DNA from: Planctomycetota bacterium
Lineage (GTDB): Bacteria > Planctomycetota > UBA1135 > GCA-002686595
DNA: 64,000 bases
Direction: 5' to 3'
Assembly (NCBI GenBank): GCA_002686265.1
Contig: NZBA01000065.1
Coordinates: forward strand, 1-64,000
The notes beneath the pieces were generated by a model. It worked only from the letters and a program-made list of their open reading frames with translations. It was not told where the DNA came from and searched no databases. Numbering within the stretch: the stretch's first letter is position 1; every line of letters begins with the position of its first letter. The translations under genes were made by a program, and so were the position numbers. This document shows positions 8,067-16,082 of the stretch, in pieces.

Positions 8067-8866
8067 GCGTCGGTTCGGGCCTGCGCTTGAGCCTGATCGG
8101 CGTCGTAGTTGCGGCCTGGAGCGTCGTTTGCGGCATCGGCGGAGGGCTCTTCGCTGTCCCGGTGCTGCACTACGTCTACCGCATGCCGATGCGCCGAGCG
8201 GTCGCCACCTCCCTGGGGTTGGTCGCGGCCTCGACCCTGACGGCCACGATCTCGGAGGCCTTTCACGCCGAGAGCCTCCTGAACTGGCCTGTCGTAGCGG
8301 CCTTGGTCGCCGGCAGCCTGGCGGGAGCGCAGGTCGGCTTCCGCGCCGCGCAGCGTGTCTCGGTGCGGGGCTTGAAGGCGCTGTTTGCGATCCTCGTCCT
8401 GCTCGTCGCCCTGCGCCTGTTCGGGGGGAGCGCGGGTGAGCTGGGAGGGACGCCCGGCGCGACCCTGAGCCCCTGGGATTTCGCGCTCGTGGTTTGCATC
8501 GGGTTCGGATCGGGCTTCGTCTCGCCCCTCTTGGGGATCGGCGGCGGCCTCGTCGCCGTCCCTTCGCTCTACTTCGGCCTGCCCGCCCTCGGCTACCTCG
8601 GCGTGCGAGCCTGCTCGATCGCGATGGCGGTCGTGAACTCCACGCGCTCGGCCTGGCTATACGCCGCCGCAGGCCGCATCGAGGTCGAGAGCGCGATTTG
8701 GTTCGGCCTCGGGGGCGCGTCGGGAGCCGTGGCCGGCGTGCAACTCGTCCACCTGCCCGAGGTCGCGCCCGTGGCCCGCTCGATGATGGCCCTGACCCTC
8801 TTGGTGCTCTCTCTGCGCTTCGCCTGGGACGTGCTGTCGGGGAGCAGGGGCTCGAAAGAGGACTGA
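8063..8866 (+). CDS. TSUP (TauE/SafE) family membrane exporter
   Basis: 267 residues with about seven or eight hydrophobic segments and two similar halves. Each half has a glycine-rich signature: VVCGIGGGLFAVPVLHYV near the start and PLLGIGGGLVAVPSLYFG in the second half. These mark the TauE/SafE sulfite-exporter (TSUP) family of inner-membrane transporters, which move sulfite, sulfoacetate or other organic anions. The substrate here is unknown. It is the last gene of the operon, coupled by an ATGA overlap, and converges on the glutamate-dehydrogenase-like gene with only a 13-bp gap. Confidence 0.88.
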   Translation: MSVGSGLRLSLIGVVVAAWSVVCGIGGGLFAVPVLHYVYRMPMRRAVATSLGLVAASTLTATISEAFHAESLLNWPVVAALVAGSLAGAQVGFRAAQRVSVRGLKALFAILVLLVALRLFGGSAGELGGTPGATLSPWDFALVVCIGFGSGFVSPLLGIGGGLVAVPSLYFGLPALGYLGVRACSIAMAVVNSTRSAWLYAAAGRIEVESAIWFGLGGASGAVAGVQLVHLPEVAPVARSMMALTLLVLSLRFAWDVLSGSRGSKED

Positions 8867-8879
8867 TCCGCGGTTGGGT

Positions 8880-10190
8880 TCAGGCGTAGAGCCCGCGGAG
8901 GGTGTCCGCCTGCGCGACGCGCTGCACGGCTACGATGCTTGCGGCTTTGCGCAGGCGAACGTCGTGCTTGCGCTGAATCTTGAGGACGGCGCGCCATGCC
9001 TCGGTCATGAAGCGCCGCAGGCGCTTGTCGACCACGGCTCCGATCCAGTACCAGCCCATGCGGTTTTGGACCCACTCGAGGTAGCTCATGACCACGCCGC
9101 CGCCGTTGGCGAGGATGTCGGGAACGACGGGGATCCCACGCTCTTCGAGGATGCGGTCGGCGCGCGCCGAAACCGGACCGTGGGCGCCCTCGATGACCAG
9201 TTTGGCCTGCACGCCACCGGCGTTGCGCGAGTGGATCGCATTGGCCGTCGCACAAGGGATGAGAACGTGGCAAGGGCGCTGCAGGAGCTCGTCGTTAGTG
9301 ATGCGCTCGAAGTCGCCAGGGCAGTCTCCGAGGCTGCCGTTGGCTGCGCGCCAGGCGAGGACCTCGGGAATGTCCAGGCCTCCGGGAGCGAAGAACGCAC
9401 CGTGGACGTCTGAGATGCCGCACACCCGGTGGCCGTCGGCGTGCAGCAAGCGGGCGAGGTTGCCGCCTACGCAGCCCGCGCCCTGGAGCACGAATCGCAG
9501 GCCGCCGACCGGCAGGTCAAAGCGCTGGGTCGCCAGGCGAATCATCACGCGCAGGCCCTGGGCCACCGCGGCCTCGTGGCCGACAGAGCCGCCGAGCCCC
9601 ATGGGCTTCCCAGTCACGGCCGCGTTCACGGTCACCCGCGCGTGGTTGCTGACTGTGTCCATGATCCAGGCCATCACCCGTTCGTCCGTCCCCACGTCGG
9701 GGGTGAAGACGTCGCGCTCGGCGCCCACGTCGGCCAGCAGGTTGGCCGTGTAGCGGCGGACGGCGCGCTCGACCTCCCCGGGGCTGTGGTCCCGCGGGTC
9801 GAGGCGGATGCCGCCCGAGGAGCCGCCGAAGGGCACGTTGAGCACGGCGCACTTCCACGTCATCCAGCCGGCGATCGCGCGCAGCTCGTCGATCTTGAGG
9901 TCGCGCTGCAGGCGCAAGGGCCCGAGGAAGGGGCCGAGTCCCGCGTTGTGCTGGATGCGATAGCCGTCGAATACCGTCAGGCTGCCATCATCGAGCTGGG
10001 CCGGCACGGCGACGGCCACCTCGCGGTCGGGCTTGCGCAAGATCGCGTATTCGGCGTCGTCGATGCCGAGTTCGGTGGCAGCCTCGTCGAAGCTGCTCAT
10101 CATCGTCGCGAAGGGCGTCTCGTCGTCCAGCAGCGGTGTGCTGGGGAGCAGCTCATCGAGATCTGAGCCGAGGAGTTCCGGGTCGGTCAT
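8880..10190 (-). CDS. Glutamate-dehydrogenase-family pseudoenzyme (paralogue lacking two active-site lysines)
   Basis: 436 residues, full length for the Glu/Leu/Phe/Val dehydrogenase family and clearly homologous to the gene just upstream. The substrate-binding block reads GPFLGPLRL instead of GPxKGGIR (Leu at residue 89 for Lys), and the catalytic glycine loop reads GGSSGGIR instead of GGxKGG (Ser at 125 for Lys). Lys113 (MTWKCA) and the catalytic Asp165 (VFTPD) remain, as does the nucleotide-binding segment VLQGAGCVGGNLARLL. From family knowledge, loss of both lysines should abolish glutamate oxidation. It may be a regulatory or structural partner of the active enzyme. The start is 11 bp after that gene's stop. 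Confidence 0.85.
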   Translation of the reverse strand: MTDPELLGSDLDELLPSTPLLDDETPFATMMSSFDEAATELGIDDAEYAILRKPDREVAVAVPAQLDDGSLTVFDGYRIQHNAGLGPFLGPLRLQRDLKIDELRAIAGWMTWKCAVLNVPFGGSSGGIRLDPRDHSPGEVERAVRRYTANLLADVGAERDVFTPDVGTDERVMAWIMDTVSNHARVTVNAAVTGKPMGLGGSVGHEAAVAQGLRVMIRLATQRFDLPVGGLRFVLQGAGCVGGNLARLLHADGHRVCGISDVHGAFFAPGGLDIPEVLAWRAANGSLGDCPGDFERITNDELLQRPCHVLIPCATANAIHSRNAGGVQAKLVIEGAHGPVSARADRILEERGIPVVPDILANGGGVVMSYLEWVQNRMGWYWIGAVVDKRLRRFMTEAWRAVLKIQRKHDVRLRKAASIVAVQRVAQADTLRGLYA

Positions 10191-10201
10191 CGCGACGCGT
10201 T

Positions 10202-11485
<1,284 letters not shown>

Positions 11486-11615
11486 CGTGGGTGCGAGAAG
11501 AGTGAGGGGTGGGGTGGTGGGGGCTCGGGAGTCGGCGGCCTGGGAACCTGTGGGTCCGCCCGGAGGGTGTGCCCTTGGATTCGTCGAGAAGCCACCACCT
11601 GTATTCGAGTTTCCA

Positions 11616-11631
11616 TTCCACCGAGGTGGAA
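11616..11631. promoter_or_regulatory. Dyad between divergent gdh and envelope genes
   Basis: TTCCACC and GGTGGAA form perfect 7-nt arms separated by GA. The dyad lies in the 217-bp divergent region (11486-11702), in its least GC-rich part, with a CTATTCGACACTTTTTCTC tract just downstream. It could be an operator or a small hairpin in the leader of the + strand operon. No convincing -35/-10 pair could be fixed. Confidence 0.35.
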
Positions 11632-11702
11632 CCCCCTATTCGACACTTTTTCTCGCCGAGGCTCTGGCGTGGCGGGCAGAATCCGCTCCCGGTGGACGAG
11701 CG

Positions 11703-12398
11703 ATGAGCGGTGGAGGGGGATTCGAGGAGCTTTGTGGGCTGGAACCGCGCCGGCCCCTGCGGCGCGGCCCGGACCGGGTGACCTTCCTATGGCGCCCCCG
11801 TGGCGGCGAGGTGGTGGTCGTCAAACGCAGCCGGGGGCGCGGCGGGCGGAGGGAGTACGAGAATCTACGCCGGCTGGGCGCCGCCGGGCTGGCGGTCCCC
11901 CAGGCCCGGGCGGCCTACTCGGGCTCGGGCCGCTCCCTGGTCGTGATGGAGCGCGTGCCCCATGCGGAAACTCTGGCCGAGGGCCTCGCGCGGGCCGACG
12001 CCGGCGAGCAAAGCCGGCTGATGGGCGAGTTGCTGGACCTGGTGGTCGCCCTGCACGATCTCGGCTGGAGCCACCGTGACCTGTATCTCGAGCATTTCCT
12101 GCTGCGCGAGGGCGACGGGCGTCTGGTGCTGATCGACCTGGGCCGGGCGCGGCGGCGCTGGCGGCGGCGCTGGTTCGAGAAGGACCTCGCGGCCCTGTTC
12201 CACTCCGTGCCCGAGTGCGTCCCCCAGACCCTGTGCCTACGCTTCCTGGCCGCCTATCTCGACGCGCGTGGTGTGCGCGGCCGGCGTCGTCGGCGGCGCT
12301 GGCTGGCGGCAGTCGTCACCCGCCAGCGCCGCATGGCCGCTCGCCAGCCGCGCGGAGGCCAGAGCTTCGATGACGGCGCCGTGGAGGAAGGGCCGTGA
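11703..12398 (+). CDS. WaaP/InaA-type lipopolysaccharide core kinase
   Basis: 231 residues. A compact kinase fold is visible: VVVVKRS with the ATP-binding Lys, a REYENL helix with the paired Glu, SHRDLYLEHFLL as catalytic loop, LIDLGRARRR as the DFG-equivalent, and a C-terminal EKDLAALFHSVP. This pattern is typical of the WaaP/RfaP/InaA family, which phosphorylates heptose or Kdo residues of the LPS core at the inner membrane. The ATG at 11703 opens a new + strand operon, and the gene ends in a GTGA overlap with a GT9 gene. The arginine-rich C-terminus is a likely membrane or LPS contact. Confidence 0.8.
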   Translation: MSGGGGFEELCGLEPRRPLRRGPDRVTFLWRPRGGEVVVVKRSRGRGGRREYENLRRLGAAGLAVPQARAAYSGSGRSLVVMERVPHAETLAEGLARADAGEQSRLMGELLDLVVALHDLGWSHRDLYLEHFLLREGDGRLVLIDLGRARRRWRRRWFEKDLAALFHSVPECVPQTLCLRFLAAYLDARGVRGRRRRRRWLAAVVTRQRRMAARQPRGGQSFDDGAVEEGP

Positions 12399-13549
12399 CC
12401 GCCGGCGGCCATCTCGTCGTGCGCGGTCCCGACGAGCCCGGCGCCCTGGCTCTGGCCACCGCGGTCGTTGACGCGGCCCTGGAGAGCGAGCGTTGGACGG
12501 CCGTCACCGTCCTGGTGGACGAGGCCGGCTCGCGCCTGCTCGCCGGCCAGCCCTGGGCGGCGCGCGTGCGTGCGTTTGCCGCGGGCGACGAGGCTCGCGC
12601 CTGGCTGGCCCTCGGGGCCGACGCGGCGCTGCTGCTGACTGAATCTCCCGGCTCCGCCTGGGCTGCCCTGCGCGCCCGGGTTCCCCTGCGCGCGGGCGTC
12701 GGCGGGGGCTTTCGCGGGATGTCCCTGACCCACGCCGTGTCGCCGCCGTCCTGCGCAGGGCGGTGCTGGTCCCCCCCGCTCGCCCACTTGCAACGCGATC
12801 TCGCCGGGCTGCTCGACGTGCAGGTCGGCGACCGTGCACCGTGCCTGCGGGCTAGCGCCGAGGGAGCGCGCCGCGCCGCCCGACACTTGGCGTTGGCGGG
12901 AGCGGCTCCCACGACCGCCTATGTCGCGAGCTGGACGGGAACGACGTCCGGCGGTGGCTCGGCGCACTCCGTCGCCCCGTTCCTCGAGCACCTGGGAGTG
13001 GAACTCGCCTTGGCGGCGGTCGTGGCCGAGGGAGCGAGCGCGGGCGATGTGGCGAGTCCGAGCGTGAGCGTGACCTCGGTCGCTGGCGCGAAGCCGAACC
13101 CGATCACGAGCTCGACGGCGGATGCGAACCCGAATCCGAAGATGAGTGCGAGTGCGCCCTCTCCCGCCCGGGAGCACGCGAGCACCGCCCGGCGTGCGGC
13201 CGACACCGGCGGCACCGTCGCTCCCCGCGACACGGCGGTCGTTCGCCTGCCGGTCGGCGGCGACCTCGAGCTAGCCGTGGGCTTGCTGGCGGGCGCTCGT
13301 CTGTTGGTAGCCCAGAGCGAGACCGCGCGCTGGATCGCGGCAGCCCTCGGTGTTCCCTGTCTGCGCCTGAGCGCATCCGACGCTCCGCCCTCGCCGGCCG
13401 GCTTCCTCGAGCGCTTGCGAGTCGTGCACCGCGACGCCGCCGCGCACCGCTCCGCGCTCGGGTTCGCCCCCGCTCCGTCGGCCGCGCTCTTCGCCTCTGG
13501 CGCCGACGCGGCGCACGAGCTTCTTGCGGAAGAAGGCCCCGCCCCGTGA
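12395..13549 (+). CDS. Divergent GT9 (heptosyltransferase-like) protein with a low-complexity insert
   Basis: 384 residues. The ends resemble the two Rossmann-like lobes of ADP-heptose:LPS heptosyltransferases: an N-terminal segment about 80 residues long, and a C-terminal stretch ARLLVAQSETARWIAAALGVPCLRL, similar to the donor-binding region. The middle (about residues 213-275, bases 13031-13219) is a Ser/Ala/Pro/Asn-rich segment with repeated PNP motifs and no family counterpart. Coupled by GTGA to the kinase upstream and to the next GT9 gene downstream, it is probably part of core-oligosaccharide assembly. The catalytic state is uncertain because the usual DGG-type donor motif is altered. 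Confidence 0.55.
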   Translation: MTAGGHLVVRGPDEPGALALATAVVDAALESERWTAVTVLVDEAGSRLLAGQPWAARVRAFAAGDEARAWLALGADAALLLTESPGSAWAALRARVPLRAGVGGGFRGMSLTHAVSPPSCAGRCWSPPLAHLQRDLAGLLDVQVGDRAPCLRASAEGARRAARHLALAGAAPTTAYVASWTGTTSGGGSAHSVAPFLEHLGVELALAAVVAEGASAGDVASPSVSVTSVAGAKPNPITSSTADANPNPKMSASAPSPAREHASTARRAADTGGTVAPRDTAVVRLPVGGDLELAVGLLAGARLLVAQSETARWIAAALGVPCLRLSASDAPPSPAGFLERLRVVHRDAAAHRSALGFAPAPSAALFASGADAAHELLAEEGPAP

Positions 13550-14628
13550 CGCACCTCGCTCCGGGAGACCGCGTGTTCGTGCGCGCCCCTTCGTGGCTGG
13601 GTGACTTCGTGATGGCCGAGCCGTTGCTGCGCGCCCTGCACGAGCGCGTGGGGGAGGGGCTCGCGATCGCCGGGCACGTTCGCTTTCTCGATCTCCTGCA
13701 CGGCCCCCTGGAGGCGGTCAGCCGCCTGGAGCGCGCCGATGTCGGCGAGCTCCGCGCGGGCGACTTCGACCTCGCCCTCCTCCTCGACGGCTCTTGGCGC
13801 AGCGCTTGGATCGTCCGGCGCGCGGGCATCGGTGAGCGCGTCGGGCTCGCGCGCGGCGGGCGCGCGGCCCTGCTGACTTGCGCCCTGCGGCCGGCCCGCG
13901 AGCGGGGCGCCGCCGCCGTCGGCCGCGGCCGGACCTCTCGCCCGCCGCGTTGGCTGCCGCGCCCCTTCGACGGCGTCTGCGCCGAGCTGGGGAGTCTGGT
14001 CGGCGTCGAGGTGCGCGGGAGGCCGCGCCTTACTCCCACGCCGTCAACCCTAGACGCGGCCCGCGAGCGTCTGGCCGCCCTCGGATTGGTGCCCGGCGAG
14101 CCCTACTTGCTGCTCAACGCCGCTGCTCGCGCCGGTTCGGCCAAGGGCCTGCCGCCGAGCTTCTGGGAGGGGCTGCTTCCACGGCTCAAGGGCTTGCCTC
14201 GCGCCCTGGTCCTGGGTGCTCCCGGCGAGAGCGGGCCTGCGCGCCACCTGGCGGCGAAGGCGGGGGCGCTCGCCCTCGTCGATCCGCCGCCGGATCTGGG
14301 GGAGTTGGCGGCCTTGTGCGCCGGCGCTGTGTGCGTCGTGACCGCCGACGGCGGCGCCCTGCACGTGGCGCGCGCGGTCGGCGCCGCGGCCGTGGTCCTG
14401 TTTGGGCCGACCGATCCGCGCCACCTCGCCCTCGCGCCCGAGCGCACCCGCGCCCAGCGCCTGGAGCTGGCCTGCTCGCCCTGTCATCTGGAACGCTGCC
14501 CCCTCGACCCTCCGGCGCGCCACGCTTGCATGAGCGCACACGACCCCGCGCGCGCGGCGGCCGGCGTGCGCGAGCTGATCGGGACCTCAGCGACGCGCGC
14601 GGTGGCTTCGAGCTCGCCGAGGGCCTAA
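13546..14628 (+). CDS. Heptosyltransferase, GT9 family (WaaF-like)
   Basis: 360 residues. It begins with VFVRAPSWLGDFVMAEPLL, the classic N-terminal block of WaaF/WaaC enzymes. The donor-binding C-terminal lobe shows VTADGGALHVARAVGAAAVVLFGPTDP and a SPCHLERCP cysteine block as in WaaF. It transfers heptose from ADP-heptose to the growing LPS core on the inner leaflet. The start is a GTG in a GTGA overlap with the previous GT9 gene. With HldE and the split heptose activation pair nearby, this cluster can both make and use ADP-heptose. The exact acceptor is not predictable. Confidence 0.85.
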   Translation: MTHLAPGDRVFVRAPSWLGDFVMAEPLLRALHERVGEGLAIAGHVRFLDLLHGPLEAVSRLERADVGELRAGDFDLALLLDGSWRSAWIVRRAGIGERVGLARGGRAALLTCALRPARERGAAAVGRGRTSRPPRWLPRPFDGVCAELGSLVGVEVRGRPRLTPTPSTLDAARERLAALGLVPGEPYLLLNAAARAGSAKGLPPSFWEGLLPRLKGLPRALVLGAPGESGPARHLAAKAGALALVDPPPDLGELAALCAGAVCVVTADGGALHVARAVGAAAVVLFGPTDPRHLALAPERTRAQRLELACSPCHLERCPLDPPARHACMSAHDPARAAAGVRELIGTSATRAVASSSPRA

Positions 14629-14639
14629 CTTCTGGGGCC

Positions 14640-15461
14640 ATGAGCGCCGTTGCCGAGCAGTTTCCCGCGGACGTCCCCGACCTTCCCGAGCTCGCCTCCC
14701 TCGCCCGCGAGGGGGACGTGGCCTGGATCACGATCGAGCGCCCCGAGGTCATGAACTGCCTCTCCTTCGCGACGCTCTTGCGCCTGCGGACCCTGCTCGC
14801 CGAGCTGCGCGAGGACCTTGCCTTGCGCTGTTTGCTGATCACCGGCGCGGGCGAGAAGGCCTTCTGCGCCGGCGCGGACCTCAAGGAGCGGCGCACGATG
14901 CCCCCCGAGCGCGTGCCGCACTTCGTGCGCAACATCCGCGCCTTGATGGACGATGTCGAGGCCATGCCTCAGCCGACCGTGGCGGTCGTCGGCGGCTTCG
15001 CCTTCGGAGGGGGCACCGAGCTGATGCTCGCCTGCGACCTGCGCCTGGCCGCCGCCCACGCGCTCTTCGGCCTGACCGAGACTTCACTGGCGATCATCCC
15101 CGGTGCGGGCGGGACCCAGCGGCTGCCGCGCTTGATCGGCAAGGCGCGCGCGAAGGAGCTGATCCTGACCGCGCGTCGCATCGACGCCGACGAGGCCGAG
15201 CGGATCGGCCTCGTCGGCGGCATCGCCGCGCCCGGGGAGCTGCGGTCCGCGGCCGACGCGCTGGCCGCTTCGATCGCCGCCAACGGACCGGTCGCCGTGC
15301 GCGCCGCCAAGCGGGCCGTCGATGAGGGCTGCGAACTGCCCCTGAGGGAGGGCCTCGAGGTAGAGGCGCGCTGCTACGAGCAGACCTTGCCGACCCGCGA
15401 CCGCATCGAGGCCTTGGAGGCCTTCGCCGAGAGGCGCCCGCCGCGTTTCGAGGGGCGCTGA
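14640..15461 (+). CDS. Enoyl-CoA hydratase/isomerase family protein (methylglutaconyl-CoA hydratase-like)
   Basis: 273 residues from the ATG at 14640. Crotonase features are complete: AFCAGADLKER (oxyanion hole), FGGGTELMLACDLR and ETSLAIIPGAGGTQRLP with the two positions that carry catalytic Glu residues. The ADLKERRTM stretch and the later KELILTARRI resemble the AUH/LiuC subgroup that hydrates 3-methylglutaconyl-CoA in leucine breakdown, but other short-chain enoyl-CoA substrates are possible. It starts 11 bp after the heptosyltransferase, so it shares the transcript although its metabolism is unrelated. It converges on the YkgJ-type gene. Confidence 0.85.
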   Translation: MSAVAEQFPADVPDLPELASLAREGDVAWITIERPEVMNCLSFATLLRLRTLLAELREDLALRCLLITGAGEKAFCAGADLKERRTMPPERVPHFVRNIRALMDDVEAMPQPTVAVVGGFAFGGGTELMLACDLRLAAAHALFGLTETSLAIIPGAGGTQRLPRLIGKARAKELILTARRIDADEAERIGLVGGIAAPGELRSAADALAASIAANGPVAVRAAKRAVDEGCELPLREGLEVEARCYEQTLPTRDRIEALEAFAERRPPRFEGR

Positions 15462-15471
15462 GCCGCCGCCG

Positions 15472-15954
15472 TCAATCCTCGCGTTCGCGCCTGCGCTCGC
15501 GCCTGCGCTCGCGCCTGAGCGAGGATTCCTCGCCGTACCACTCCTCGGTCTCGCGGGCGATGCGCTCGGCCTCCGCCGCGGAGGTGAGGGGGCCGCGGCC
15601 GATCCCGGGACAGATTTCGCTCACCGGGCCCTCCCAGCGGGCGCGCTCGAGGTTCTCCTCCCAGAAGGGCCAACTGGCGCACTGGCGTGGGCGTACGGCG
15701 TAGATCGAACAGCCGCCCTCGGCGGCCAGAAACGGGCAGTCGGGCTTGGTCCCGCGCAGGACGATCCACCCCTCTTCGATGTCGCAATGCTCGGTGAGGA
15801 AGCGCGCCCGCGAGAGGCCGAGGTGGGAGGCGATGGCCTCGACGTCGCCTTCAGCCAAGTAGATGTAGGCGTGATCGCCGTGGGTCCGGCAGCAGTTGCC
15901 GCAGCGGGTGCAGGAGAATCGTAAACCGTTGTCGTACCAAGGTTTGGGAGTCAT
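15472..15954 (-). CDS. YkgJ-family cysteine cluster protein
   Basis: 160 residues. Cysteines are arranged as FSCTRCGNCCRT near the N-terminus (C-x2-C-x2-CC), then CPFL, GCSIY and RPRQCASWPFW, and a final CPG. This is the pattern of the YkgJ/UPF0153 zinc- or iron-chelating family, whose biochemical role is poorly known. The C-terminus is a run of Arg/Glu encoded by three 12-bp tandem units (15485-15520), giving a strongly charged tail. The gene is divergent from the FHA/sigma-54 regulator across a 128-bp region with a perfect palindrome. Confidence 0.85.
   Translation of the reverse strand: MTPKPWYDNGLRFSCTRCGNCCRTHGDHAYIYLAEGDVEAIASHLGLSRARFLTEHCDIEEGWIVLRGTKPDCPFLAAEGGCSIYAVRPRQCASWPFWEENLERARWEGPVSEICPGIGRGPLTSAAEAERIARETEEWYGEESSLRRERRRERRRERED
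15485..15520. repeat. 12-bp tandem repeat inside the YkgJ-family gene
   Basis: Three consecutive units of tcgcgcctgcgc (the third with one change) lie at the 3' end of the - strand gene and encode the RRER-type tail. The unit is a multiple of three, so copy-number change would alter tail length without a frameshift. Confidence 0.8.
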
Positions 15955-15988
15955 CTGAGGCGCTGTACACTCAGGCCGGGAATGGGAA

Positions 15989-16007
15989 GTGTGCGGTTAC
16001 CGCACAC
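15989..16007. promoter_or_regulatory. Perfect 19-bp palindrome in a divergent promoter region
   Basis: GTGTGCGGT and ACCGCACAC are exact reverse complements around a single T. The site lies between the divergent YkgJ-type gene and the FHA-GAF-sigma-54 regulator. A half-site-like gtgtgcg recurs about 45 bp downstream near 16033, followed by gcac. The symmetry and position suggest a dimeric repressor or activator operator, possibly autoregulatory. A transcript hairpin is the alternative. Confidence 0.55.
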
Positions 16008-16082
16008 GGGGGCGCGGTTAGTCTGGAAGGAGTGTGCGAAACTGCACGATTGGTACGTGCGCAGCCCGTGCTCCCGACAGCC

